The notes beneath the pieces were generated by a model. It did not search any database. It worked only from the letters and a program-made list of their open reading frames with translations, and was not told where the DNA came from. From the NCBI RefSeq assembly GCF_014651035.1, contig NZ_BMWC01000009.1, positions 186,001 to 250,000 of the forward strand: a stretch of DNA of 64,000 nucleotides, read 5' to 3'. The position numbers and the translations under genes were made by a program. This document shows, piece by piece, positions 42,949 through 50,945 of this stretch. Source of the DNA: Streptomyces lomondensis. GTDB lineage: Bacteria > Actinomycetota > Actinomycetes > Streptomycetales > Streptomycetaceae. How positions within the stretch are numbered: position 1 is the first letter of the stretch; each line of letters opens with the position of its first letter.

Positions 42949-43833
42949 ATGCGCATAGGACTGCTCGGCACCGGACCCTGGGCGCAGATGGCCCACGCAC
43001 CCGCCCTGGGCGGGCACGACGAACTGGACTTCGCAGGAGTGTGGGGCCGCCGCCCCGAGGCCGCCAAGGAGCTGGCCGAGCGGCACGGCGTCCGCGCGTA
43101 CGACGACACCGACGAGCTGTTCGCCGACGTGGACGCGGTGGCCGTGGCGCTGCCGCCGGACGTGCAGGCGGGGCTGGCCGCGCGGGCGGCGCGGGCCGGG
43201 TGCCATCTGCTGCTCGACAAGCCGCTCGCGCCGACGGTGGAGCAGGGACGGGCCGTGGTCGAGGCCGCCGAGGAGGCCGGGGTCGCCTCGGTCGTGTTCT
43301 TCACGACCCGCTTCCAGCCCGGACCGCAGGCGTGGATCACCGAGCAGGCGGCGGTACCGGGCTGGTTCACCGGGCGGGCGCAGTGGCTCGGGGCGGTGTT
43401 CACCAGCGAGAGTCCCTTCGCGACGCCGTGGCGGCGGGAGAAGGGCGCCCTGTGGGACGTCGGACCGCACGCCCTGTCCGTGCTGCTGCCGGTGCTGGGC
43501 GATGTGCGACGCGTGACGGCGGCGGCGTACGGTCCCGGGGACACGGCGCATGTGGTCCTCGACCACGCGGGCGGCGCGTCCAGCACCCTCACCCTGAGCC
43601 TGACGGCACCGCCCGCCGCGGCCGGTGCCGCCGTGGAGCTCCGCGGGGAGGCCGGGGTCGCGGTCCTGCCGCAGAGCTCCGACGGAGCCGTCCCCGCCCT
43701 GAAGCGGGCCGCGGACGCCCTGCTCGCCGCCGCCCGGACGGGCCGCCCGCACGCGTGCGACGCGGCGTTCGGCCTCCGGGTCACGGAGATCCTCACAGCG
43801 GCGGAGGACCTGCTGAACGGCGGCGCGCGCTAG
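42949..43833 (+). CDS. Gfo/Idh/MocA family oxidoreductase
   Basis: A 294-aa NAD(P)-dependent sugar-dehydrogenase-type protein: MRIGLLGTGPWAQMAHAPAL Rossmann start, LLLDKPLAPTVEQG with the catalytic-position Lys, and LWDVGPHALSVLLPVLGDV with a His. The family oxidises or reduces sugars and cyclitols. GGAGAG 8 nt upstream supports the ATG at 42949. It lies behind the fructan operon terminator, so it probably has its own transcript. Its stop overlaps the convergent acetyltransferase stop in a shared CTAG. The substrate is unknown. Confidence 0.85.
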   Translation: MRIGLLGTGPWAQMAHAPALGGHDELDFAGVWGRRPEAAKELAERHGVRAYDDTDELFADVDAVAVALPPDVQAGLAARAARAGCHLLLDKPLAPTVEQGRAVVEAAEEAGVASVVFFTTRFQPGPQAWITEQAAVPGWFTGRAQWLGAVFTSESPFATPWRREKGALWDVGPHALSVLLPVLGDVRRVTAAAYGPGDTAHVVLDHAGGASSTLTLSLTAPPAAAGAAVELRGEAGVAVLPQSSDGAVPALKRAADALLAAARTGRPHACDAAFGLRVTEILTAAEDLLNGGAR

Positions 43834-44741
43834 GCGACGTCGCTGCCCGGGTCCCAGGCCGGGTGGAAGTTGACGCGTTCCTTGACCACCGGGAATCCGG
43901 CCTTGGCGAAATTCGCGGCCATGGGGGTGTTCCCCCGGTCGGTGGCGGCGGCGATGAACTCCGCGCCCTGTTCGGCCAGGAAGTGGGTGCACTCGGCCAG
44001 GAGGTCGTAGGCGTAGCCGCGGCCCCGCTGGTCGGGCAGGACGCCGATGAAGCCGATGCACGGGCCCGAGGGGTTGTGGGCCGGGATGTGGATGCCGGCC
44101 ATCTCGCCCCCGGGCGTGTACGCGATCTGCCACCACTCGCGGGGTGAGGGGCACCAGTGGAAGAAGTCGAGCTCCTCCTGGGCCGCCTGGTCGAGTCCGC
44201 CCTGCTCGATGGCCTTGAGCGCGTGGGCGTCCAGGGTGGCGGAGTGGATGCGGCGCAGCGCGTCGAAGAACACGGCGTCCTCCGCCTCGGCTCGGAACTC
44301 CAGGCGCCCGGGCCGCTCGGGCAGGCCATGGCCGGGAGTCCAGCGGTACAGGAGGCGTTCGGCTAGCAGGTCGTAGCCCGCTGTGCGCGCGGCGGTGAAG
44401 CGGGTCTCGGCCGCGGTGCGCAGGGCCGGGTCGTCGCGCCAGCCCGCGGGCAGGTCCAGCTCCAGTTCGACCTGCCAGGGCGCGGAGCGCAGGAGCGCGG
44501 CGCCCGCTTCCTCCTCGCCGTCCGCCACGTCGAACCAGTTGAGGTTGACGGGCTCGGTGTCGTCGGGGCCGCCCCACCAGGCACCGCGGGCGACGACGCG
44601 GCCGTCGCGCAGCGCCACGCGCTTCCAGTCGGGGCGGTGCCGGGTCAGGCGGTGGCCCGCACGGTTGCCCAGCGGGTCGGGCAGGGTGTCGAAGAGAGCG
44701 GCGTCGCTCGTGTCGAGCGCGCGGATGACCGGATCGGTCAT
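43830..44741 (-). CDS. GNAT family N-acetyltransferase (MshD-like layout)
   Basis: A 303-aa protein whose C-terminal half is a GNAT domain with the acetyl-CoA pyrophosphate loop VLPDQRGRGYAYDLL, preceded by GPCIGFIGV and followed by TDRGNTPMAANFAKAGF. The N-terminal half (about 1-140) is a degenerate GNAT repeat or separate domain. GGAGGAATTTCC before the ATG at 44741 is a strong ribosome binding site. Substrate unknown. It is convergent with the MocA-like gene, the stops sharing CTAG. Confidence 0.85.
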   Translation of the reverse strand: MTDPVIRALDTSDAALFDTLPDPLGNRAGHRLTRHRPDWKRVALRDGRVVARGAWWGGPDDTEPVNLNWFDVADGEEEAGAALLRSAPWQVELELDLPAGWRDDPALRTAAETRFTAARTAGYDLLAERLLYRWTPGHGLPERPGRLEFRAEAEDAVFFDALRRIHSATLDAHALKAIEQGGLDQAAQEELDFFHWCPSPREWWQIAYTPGGEMAGIHIPAHNPSGPCIGFIGVLPDQRGRGYAYDLLAECTHFLAEQGAEFIAAATDRGNTPMAANFAKAGFPVVKERVNFHPAWDPGSDVA

Positions 44742-44788
44742 GGAAATTCCTCCGGGAGGCGAAAACTGCGGAGAGCGCTCCCGGTCGG

Positions 44789-44845
44789 TCAGTCGAGGCA
44801 CGCCGGGACGGCGGGGAGGGAGCGCGGGAACGGTGTGAACTGCAC
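44789..44845 (-). CDS. possible 18-residue leader peptide upstream of the acetyltransferase
   Basis: An 18-codon reading frame, GTG to TGA, encoding MQFTPFPRSLPAVPACLD. It has the best ribosome binding site in the stretch (AAGGAGGGC, 7 nt before the GTG) and ends 47 nt before the acetyltransferase start. It is Pro-rich with one Cys. It could be a translated leader that modulates the downstream gene, or chance. Only the ribosome binding site argues for translation. Confidence 0.35.
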   Translation of the reverse strand: MQFTPFPRSLPAVPACLD

Positions 44846-44956
44846 GGCTCTGCCCTCCTTCCGCTGGTCTCGGGGCGTGGCGCGCCACACGTTACGGGAT
44901 CACCGGCGGGCCGTCCATCGAATTCGCGGCTGAGCTCAAGTGGCCCTTAAGAGCCG

Positions 44957-45303
44957 GTCAAGCGATCCCTGAGGCGCCAACTGGGTGCCGTTTCAAGGGA
45001 TGTACTCGGCGGCGCCGTGGTCGCCGCTCCGGCCGTCGCCGCGCTGGCCCCCCACGCCCTCGCGGAGACGGCCGTGAGCACGGCGAAGGCAGCGGCCGCC
45101 CTGCCGCTGACGCGGCCCAGCCGACGACCGACGCGGCGTCCTTCTACCGGACCGGCCTCGCCAACCACTACGCCAAGGCCATGCACGCGGCCAGCCAGGA
45201 CGGCAGGGCGTACGGCTTCGCCTTCGACGACGTGGCCGACTTCGCCTCGTACATCCAGGACACTGCGCCCACGGGCATCCGGCTGACGCTCACGCCCTTC
45301 TAG
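44957..45303 (+). pseudogene. remnant of a GH64-type beta-1,3-glucanase
   Basis: Two ends of a secreted glucanase without its middle. From 44957, in one frame, comes a signal-peptide-like KRSLRRQLGAVSRDVLGG then Ala-rich sequence to ALPLT; the expected start codon is GTC. About 45120 the frame changes and TDAASFYRTGLANHYAKAMH, GRAYGFAFDDVADFASYIQD and TAPTGIRLTLTPF run to TAG 45301-45303, which reads like the C terminus of GH64 laminaripentaose-producing glucanases. The catalytic domain, some 300 residues, is gone. The family call rests on the C-terminal segment and is from memory. Confidence 0.6.
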
Positions 45304-45354
45304 CGGGCACGGGCCCGGAGTGCGGCGGTCCGCCGGGAGTAGCAGCGTGGTGGT

Positions 45355-46464
45355 GTGAGCAGTGCGCACGGCCGGTTCCGCCGGGCCCCCGACCGGGGCG
45401 GGCCCGGCTGGCTGCGCGGCGCACCGCCGCCGGTCTGGGCCCGGATGCTGCCGTCCGCGCTGCTGGCCGGCGTGTGCGCGGCGGAGCTGATCAGCCCGGA
45501 GCCGCTCGACATCGGCTTCCTGCTGGGCGCCATCCCGCCACTGGCCGTCCTGGCTCACGGGCCGGCGGCGACGGCGGTGCTGGGCGCGCTGGTGGTGGTC
45601 GTGCTGAGCGTCCCGGTGTTCAACCTGAACGCCCCCGGCAGCACCGATTTACTGACCGTGTGCTTCGTCTCGGTGCTGAGCGTGCTGCTGTCGTTCGTCC
45701 GCAGCAGGCGGGACGCGCAGCTGGTCACCGAGCGCGCTGTCGCCGAGGCCGCGCAGCGGGCCGTCGTGCCGCCGCTGCCGGAGCGGGTCGGACCGGTGCG
45801 GTGCGCGGGGCTGTACCGGGCCGCGCAGCGCGGGACGCTGGTCGGGGGCGACTTCTTCGACGTACGGGCGGGCCCCTACGGCGTACGGGCGGTCATGGGC
45901 GATGTGCAGGGGCACGGGCTGTCGGCCGTCGCCACGGTCGCGTCGCTGCTGGGGGCCTTCCGGGAGGCGGTGCTGGACCTGCCCGACCCGGAGGCGGTGG
46001 CGGCCCGGCTCGACCGGAGGATGGCGGTGGACTCCGCGGACGAGCCGCATGCCGAGCTGTTCGCCACGGCGGTGCTGCTCGACTTCTCCCCCGACGCGCG
46101 CGTGGTGCGGATCGTGGCGTGCGGGCAGCAGGGCCCGCTGCTGCTCCGTGACGGGCGGGCCGTCGAGCTGGACGTCGAGCCGTGCACACCGCTCGGGCTG
46201 GGCCTCGCCGGGACGGCTCCGCGGGTCGTCTCGGTGCGGCTGCGCGCCGGTGACCGGCTCTTCCTCGCCTCCGACGGTGTCACCGAGGCCAGGGACGCCG
46301 ACGGGGCCTTCTATCCGCTGGCCGAGCGGCTGCCGGGCCTCGCCGCCGAGGACCCGGCCGCCCTGGCCGAGCGGGTGTGGACCGACCTCGTCCGGTACAG
46401 CCCGGACGTACGGGACGACGTCACGATGCTCGTACTCGCGCCCCGCCCGCGAGGCGGGCCCTGA
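45355..46464 (+). CDS. membrane-anchored PP2C/SpoIIE serine phosphatase with a TTA codon
   Basis: A 369-aa protein: three or so N-terminal helices (about 30-115, ALLAGVCAAELI, AIPPLAVLA, VLGALVVVVLSVPVF, LLTVCFVSVLSVLLSFV) and a cytoplasmic PP2C-type phosphatase with the metal sites GGDFFD (164-169), MGDVQGHG (about 181-188), SDGVTEA and DDVTMLVL. Such phosphatases act on anti-sigma antagonists in stress and development. Residue 99 is encoded by TTA (45649-45651), in frame, so translation needs the bldA tRNA and would be developmentally timed. The convergent neighbour is a chaplin gene. Confidence 0.9.
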   Translation: MSSAHGRFRRAPDRGGPGWLRGAPPPVWARMLPSALLAGVCAAELISPEPLDIGFLLGAIPPLAVLAHGPAATAVLGALVVVVLSVPVFNLNAPGSTDLLTVCFVSVLSVLLSFVRSRRDAQLVTERAVAEAAQRAVVPPLPERVGPVRCAGLYRAAQRGTLVGGDFFDVRAGPYGVRAVMGDVQGHGLSAVATVASLLGAFREAVLDLPDPEAVAARLDRRMAVDSADEPHAELFATAVLLDFSPDARVVRIVACGQQGPLLLRDGRAVELDVEPCTPLGLGLAGTAPRVVSVRLRAGDRLFLASDGVTEARDADGAFYPLAERLPGLAAEDPAALAERVWTDLVRYSPDVRDDVTMLVLAPRPRGGP

Positions 46465-46475
46465 CGGCGGCCGGC

Positions 46476-46502
46476 GGCGGCCCGCGATGTCCGCGGGCCG
46501 CC
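46476..46502. terminator. bidirectional hairpin between phosphatase and chaplin genes
   Basis: GGCGGCCCGCG (46476-46486), loop ATGTC, CGCGGGCCGCC (46492-46502): a perfect 11-bp stem in the gap between two convergent genes. Confidence 0.8.
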
Positions 46503-46526
46503 GCGGCAGGCCGTACGACCGGTGCG

Positions 46527-46790
46527 TCAGTCCTTGATCACGCACTCGTTGCCGAACGCGGGGTTGAGCAGCCCGACCACGTTGATCGAGTTGCCGCAGA
46601 CGTTGGCGTTGATGTTGACCGGGATCTGGATGACGTTGCCGGAGAGGACGCCGGGGCTGTGGCTGGCGATACCGACGGTGCCGTCGTCGGCGCTCGCCGT
46701 ACCGGCGAAGGCCAGCAGGGCGGCGCAGGCCAAGCCGACCGCGGCGGTCACACGTGACGCATGGAAAAGCTCTGTCATTCGCAGGGACAC
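46527..46790 (-). CDS. short chaplin (hydrophobic aerial-hyphae surface protein)
   Basis: An 87-aa secreted chaplin. A Sec signal (VTAAVGLACAALLAFAGTASA) is followed by one chaplin domain, SPGVLSGNVIQIPVNINANV, CGNSINVVGLLNPAFGNEC, with the two cysteines that form the family disulfide. Chaplins assemble into amyloid rodlets that let aerial hyphae break the water surface. It has no LPXTG sorting signal, so it belongs to the short class. GTG at 46790 has TAGGA just upstream; ATG 46778 lacks a ribosome binding site but is possible. Confidence 0.93.
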   Translation of the reverse strand: MSLRMTELFHASRVTAAVGLACAALLAFAGTASADDGTVGIASHSPGVLSGNVIQIPVNINANVCGNSINVVGLLNPAFGNECVIKD

Positions 46791-46981
46791 GTGTTCCTAC
46801 CGTCACCCAGAGTTGCGCGACGCGACATCGGTGGGCGTTTCGAACGGGGTGCGGACGGTCTCCAGGGGCCTCTCCCGCGCTCTCCGGGTGCACGCCGGGC
46901 TCCTGGGGGGAATGGTGATATCGGACCCGTTTTTTCAGCACCGGGGCCGCACCAGCGATCCGGACCCTAGGAGCAGAGAAC

Positions 46982-47188
46982 ATGTCGACGTCACAGCCCC
47001 CCGCGTCCCGGCCGCCCGAGGACCGCACCACCCCCGACCGCCTGCTCCACGCCCGTACGGGCACCGACGTGTCACCGGAGGACCTGGTCCTCGCCTCGGG
47101 CAAGGACCTCACCCCGCGCAACCTGGAGTGGGCCAAGCGCAAGCTGGCGGCGGAGGGGTCCGCGGCGCTGGAGAAGATCCTGCCGTAG
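46982..47188 (+). CDS. small hypothetical protein
   Basis: A 68-aa soluble protein with a disordered Pro-rich start and a helical C-terminal half (SPEDLVLASGKDLTPRNLEWAKRKL and AAEGSAALEKILP). No domain was recognised, but the composition and codon bias are those of a real Streptomyces gene. The ATG at 46982 has AGGAGCAG 5-9 nt upstream. Its stop codon lies inside an 18-bp tandem repeat. Confidence 0.65.
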   Translation: MSTSQPPASRPPEDRTTPDRLLHARTGTDVSPEDLVLASGKDLTPRNLEWAKRKLAAEGSAALEKILP

Positions 47189-47216
47189 CCCCTCGACATG
47201 CCGTAGCCCCTCGACA
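47181..47216 (+). repeat. 18-bp tandem duplication over a stop codon
   Basis: TGCCGTAGCCCCTCGACA at 47181-47198 is repeated exactly at 47199-47216. The unit includes the TAG stop of the preceding small gene, so the duplication does not change the protein. Confidence 0.9.
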
Positions 47217-47326
47217 AGCCCGAGAGCACCGGCCCGGCGCGGGGTGTGCGCGGGGGTGGTGGCTCGGGCGTGGTCACGGGGGCGGCAGGGGATGCTTTGT
47301 GCCGAAAGGCCGGACCCCGCCGCGGC

Positions 47327-47833
47327 TCAAGCCCTGTCGTTCTCCTCCGGCAGGACCCCGTCGTCCTCCACCACGTGTACCGCCGCCTCCTCCGCGCCGG
47401 CCGCTCCGCCGTCGATGCCCACGTCGGACGCGATGGTCTCCTTCGTGGTGTCGGGGTGGGCGCCCTCGTCCGGGGCGACCAGGCGGCCGGCGCGGGCGGT
47501 GCCCGCCTCGGGGTCCACCGGTTCGCCGTCGCCCTCGGGGGTGTCGCCCACGCCGTCCCCGACCGGTTCGGCGGACACGTCGGGGACCTCCTGGGACAGC
47601 CGTTCGTCGAGGGTCTCGCCCTCGTGCTGCTCCGCGGCGGTGGTGCCGCGCTTGGTGACGCCCAGCGGCTTCTCCGGCGGGGAGTAGCCCTCGTCGAGGG
47701 TGTCGTCGTAGGTGCGTTCGTCGACGGCGTCCTGAAGGTCCAGCGGCGCGGCGTCCTCCTGCTCCTCGTTCGTCCCGGTGGGCTGGTACACGTCGTCCGC
47801 CATCGGTTCGGAGCGCATCGGTTCCGTGCCCAT
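47327..47833 (-). CDS. DUF5709 family acidic protein
   Basis: A 168-aa, strongly acidic, low-complexity protein. The conserved part is YQPTGTNEEQEDAAPLDLQDAVDERTYDDTLDEGYSPPEKPLGVTK, typical of DUF5709; the remainder is Glu/Asp/Gly-rich and probably unstructured. Function unknown. The ATG at 47833 has GGGAGG 8 nt upstream. It is convergent with the preceding small gene and is followed upstream on the same strand by the NiCoT permease, with a gap of 106 bp to that gene's stop. Confidence 0.8.
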   Translation of the reverse strand: MGTEPMRSEPMADDVYQPTGTNEEQEDAAPLDLQDAVDERTYDDTLDEGYSPPEKPLGVTKRGTTAAEQHEGETLDERLSQEVPDVSAEPVGDGVGDTPEGDGEPVDPEAGTARAGRLVAPDEGAHPDTTKETIASDVGIDGGAAGAEEAAVHVVEDDGVLPEENDRA

Positions 47834-47939
47834 CACTTCTGCCTCCCTGTCGCGCTGCGTCGACTCGTTCGTCTCACCTGTCCGTTCCGCGTTTCCCGTT
47901 ACGCCGTCTCTAACCTCGGCGGACGAGGTTACCCACCCG

Positions 47940-49076
47940 TCACGACAGCGGGCGGGCCAGGTCCGCCGACCACTTCTCCTCGATGCGCCCGAGCTTCCAC
48001 ACCAGCAACGCCACCACCCAGGTCGCGAAGAACAGGGCGACGACGACGTAGCCGAGGATGTTGAGGTCGAGGCCGGAGATCCAGTCCCAGAAGGGACCGT
48101 GGAGGCCGAACCTCTCGGCGAGCAGGCCGAGGAGTTCGACGGTGCCGATGAGGAGGGCCACGGCGACGGACAGGCCGGTGATCGTGAGGTTGTAGTAGAC
48201 CTTGCGCACCGGCTTGGAGAAGGCCCACCCGTAGGCGAAGTTCATGAAGGAGCCGTCGATGGTGTCCAGGAGGCACATCCCGGCGGCGAACAGGACGGGC
48301 AGGCACAGGATCGCGTACCAGGGCAGTCCGGAGGCGGCGCCGGAGCCGGCCAGGACGAGCAGGGCGATCTCCGTGGCGGTGTCGAAGCCGAGGCCGAAGA
48401 GGATGCCCAGCGGGTACATCTGCCAGGGCCTGGACACCGACTTCATGACGCGGCCCAGCAGGCGGTTCATGAAGCCGCGGTTGTCCAACTGCTCCTCCAG
48501 GGCGGCCTCGTCGTAGCGGCCCGAGCGCATGGCGCGGAACACCTTCCAGATGCCGGCCAGGATCACCAGGTTGACGGCCGCGATGAGGTACAGGAACGTC
48601 CCGGAGACGGTCGTGCCGATCAGGCCGGTGACGTCGTGCAGCGCGGAGCCGTCGTCGCGGACCGGTCCGGCGAGGGTCTTCACGCCGAGGGTGAGCAGGA
48701 AGGCCAGGGCGAAGACGACGCTGGAGTGGCCGAGGGAGAACCAGAAACCGACCGACAGCGGCCGCTGTCCCTCGCCCATCAGCTTGCGGGTGGTGTTGTC
48801 GATGGCGGCGATGTGGTCCGCGTCGAAGGCGTGCCGCATGCCGAGCGTGTACGCGGTCACGCCGATGCCGACGCCGAAGGTCTGGGTGCCGATGGCGTGG
48901 TGCTCGGGGGCGACGATCGCGACGAGGGTGAACCAGCCGATCACGTGCAGGGCCACGATGAACGCGGCCATCCCCCCGACCCTGGTCCACTCCCGCCGCG
49001 TCATGGAGGTGCGGACGCGGTGCCAGGCCGTGCGCTGGGCGGGGAGGGGCGGAGTGGACTCAGGGGCGGCCGTCAT
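47940..49076 (-). CDS. NiCoT family nickel/cobalt permease
   Basis: A 378-aa polytopic membrane protein of the HoxN/NixA family, eight helices. The signature helix II motif RHAFDADHIAAIDNTTR is intact, and GFWFSLGHSSVV and LGFDTATEIALL are the other two family motifs. It imports Ni2+ and/or Co2+ with high affinity for enzymes such as urease, Ni-SOD or for cobalamin. A Nur-like palindrome lies 66 bp upstream, so zinc/nickel-responsive repression is likely. No B12 riboswitch element was seen in the leader. Confidence 0.93.
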   Translation of the reverse strand: MTAAPESTPPLPAQRTAWHRVRTSMTRREWTRVGGMAAFIVALHVIGWFTLVAIVAPEHHAIGTQTFGVGIGVTAYTLGMRHAFDADHIAAIDNTTRKLMGEGQRPLSVGFWFSLGHSSVVFALAFLLTLGVKTLAGPVRDDGSALHDVTGLIGTTVSGTFLYLIAAVNLVILAGIWKVFRAMRSGRYDEAALEEQLDNRGFMNRLLGRVMKSVSRPWQMYPLGILFGLGFDTATEIALLVLAGSGAASGLPWYAILCLPVLFAAGMCLLDTIDGSFMNFAYGWAFSKPVRKVYYNLTITGLSVAVALLIGTVELLGLLAERFGLHGPFWDWISGLDLNILGYVVVALFFATWVVALLVWKLGRIEEKWSADLARPLS

Positions 49077-49141
49077 CGGGGGGAAGGTCTTTCTGTCGGA
49101 CGGACGGCTGCGGTGAACAGCCTCGCGTCATCCTCCAGCAC

Positions 49142-49158
49142 CTGCAAGTGATGTGCAG
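49142..49158. promoter_or_regulatory. Nur-like box upstream of the nickel permease
   Basis: CTGCAA-GTGAT-GTGCAG has the 6-5-6 inverted-repeat layout of the Streptomyces nickel-uptake regulator site (tTGCaa-N5-ttGCAA), with 8 of 12 arm positions matching. Its place, 66 bp before the permease start, suits an operator. Confidence 0.45.
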
Positions 49159-49298
49159 TAAAGCCCGCGACAGGTCTTGCCCATGGAACCGAAAACTCTG
49201 GTCGCGGAGTCGTCGTCGGCCGCGTCGTACAGCGCCTGAAGGTCAGGCGAGTCCTACCTGTCCTGCCTGAACCGGGCGGGCGGGAAACGCGGACGAGG

Positions 49299-50792
49299 TC
49301 ACGGTGTTCTGGGGGGCGCCTGCGGTGCGACGCGGACGTCCAGGTCCGAGATGCGGTGGACGGGCCAGGCGCGGGCGTAGCCGGGCGGTGTGCCGCCGGC
49401 CGGTGCGAGGTGGGCGACCGGGAGGCGCTCCGCGGTGCGCAGGATGTCCGCGGCGGTGGTGTTCTCGTTGTGGCCGGCGGTCGCACCCGAGGAGCAGCCC
49501 GCGTAGTAGCCGATCGGGAGGGCCTCGTGCCCGGTGAGCAGGCAGGGCGGGCGGACGCCGAGGCGGTGCAGTTCACCGGCGGTGCGGTCCCAGTCGCGGC
49601 GGCTGTCGGTGTTGCGGGCCACGGTGCGTTCCAGGACGGCGATCTGCACCGCCAGATGCCCGGCCAGGCCGACGGCGACCAGCGCGGCGGCCACTGGGCG
49701 CCACTTCCCGCGGGGCGTCTTGACCAGGTACCACAGGGCGTCGGCGACCGGGATCGCGAGCAGGGCGTAGGCCGGCTGGAGGAAGCGGGGCGCCGCGTAG
49801 CCGATCATGAAGAGGTAGGGCAGGGCGGCTGTGGCGGCGCAGGCCAGCGGGATCAGGGTCCGTCCCAGGCGCCGGGCCCGGGCCGCGACGAGCAGGCCGA
49901 GGCCGGCCAGGACGGGCAGGACGAACCACCAGAGGGTGACCAGGGGGTGGGGCATCGTCCCGGTGCACGGCCGGCACAGGGCCCGGCCGCCCAGGCTGCG
50001 CAGCTGGTCGTCGACGGCGATCTGCCAGCCGAGTCCGCCCTGGATGCGGGAGGCGTCCGACAGCCGCTGCCCCAGGCCGCCATGGCCGAGGTACGCCTCG
50101 ATCACCCACGGGACGGCGCCCGCCGCGAGGCCCGCCACGAGCGCGAGGAGCGGGCGCCAGTGGCGGCGGGCCAGGGCGAGGACGAGCAGCGGCACGGTGA
50201 CGTAGACCGCGTCGGTGGGCCGCATCCACGCCATGAGCGCGGCGCCTGCCGCGACGCCCCACAGGGCCGCCCGGGCGGAACGTTCCGCCCGGGCGCGCAG
50301 GAAGCAGCCCACGCTGATCAGGGCGCCGATCGCCACCCAGTAGTTGGGCATGGCCTGCGGGCCGTAGAAGAGGGTCACCCACAGGGAGGCGAAGAGGGCG
50401 CCGCCGACGACCAGGACGCGGGTCGGGAACAGGCCCCGCCAGGTGCGCAGGGCCAGGTAGAGGGCGAGGCCGGAGAGCAGGGCGAGGTAGACGCGCAGCA
50501 GCGGCGTGGACGACGACCAGGACGCGATCGGGGCCACGAGCAGGGAGACGCCCCGGGAGCGCGGTGCGCTGAAGAAGGCGGCCGGGGTGTGGGAGGTGAC
50601 CTGGCTGACGTAGACGATCTCGTCCCAGCCGAGGCCCAGTACGGGCCGTACGAGGACGAGCTGGGCGAGCGTGAAGACGCCGGCCAGCGCGGCGAGCGGC
50701 CGGTCGACGCGCCGTCTGCGGGCCGTCCCCGTCGCGTCGGTCTGCTCGCGTCTTCGCATCCGGACGAGGATGGCGTTCGCGCCGTCGGCCAT
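49299..50792 (-). CDS. polytopic glycosyltransferase (GT-C/PMT-like)
   Basis: A 497-aa integral membrane protein with a cytoplasmic basic start, 10-12 helices and a C-terminal extracytoplasmic tail. The acidic catalytic motif of GT-C enzymes is visible as GLGWDEIVYVSQV in the first external loop, and WMRPTDAVYVTVPLLVLA resembles arabinosyl/mannosyl transferases. It should use a polyprenyl-phosphate sugar to glycosylate a lipid, polymer or protein outside the membrane. Acceptor unknown. The ATG at 50792 follows GGGGAAGGGG. It has no operon partner; 222 and 153 bp gaps flank it. Confidence 0.8.
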   Translation of the reverse strand: MADGANAILVRMRRREQTDATGTARRRRVDRPLAALAGVFTLAQLVLVRPVLGLGWDEIVYVSQVTSHTPAAFFSAPRSRGVSLLVAPIASWSSSTPLLRVYLALLSGLALYLALRTWRGLFPTRVLVVGGALFASLWVTLFYGPQAMPNYWVAIGALISVGCFLRARAERSARAALWGVAAGAALMAWMRPTDAVYVTVPLLVLALARRHWRPLLALVAGLAAGAVPWVIEAYLGHGGLGQRLSDASRIQGGLGWQIAVDDQLRSLGGRALCRPCTGTMPHPLVTLWWFVLPVLAGLGLLVAARARRLGRTLIPLACAATAALPYLFMIGYAAPRFLQPAYALLAIPVADALWYLVKTPRGKWRPVAAALVAVGLAGHLAVQIAVLERTVARNTDSRRDWDRTAGELHRLGVRPPCLLTGHEALPIGYYAGCSSGATAGHNENTTAADILRTAERLPVAHLAPAGGTPPGYARAWPVHRISDLDVRVAPQAPPRTP

Positions 50793-50945
50793 CGTCCACC
50801 CCTTCCCCTACCTGCCGTAGGGCCGCTACGACCTCCCACCCGTAGGGCTGAAAGCCGGATGATCAGGAAACACGGCCAAGCTAACCCGCGGGGTGGGGCG
50901 ATGCAGGGTGGGATACGGCCAAGTGCGTGACCGGAACTCGCGAGG

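Noticed and set aside
41323..44577. Long minus-strand open frame opposite the GH32 and MocA-like genes
   Set aside because: Arg/Gly/Pro-rich antisense frame produced by high GC; the plus-strand genes there have clear catalytic motifs.
49077..49298. Possible cobalamin riboswitch in the NiCoT leader
   Set aside because: The conserved B12-box type element (GCCACTG) was not found in the minus-strand leader.
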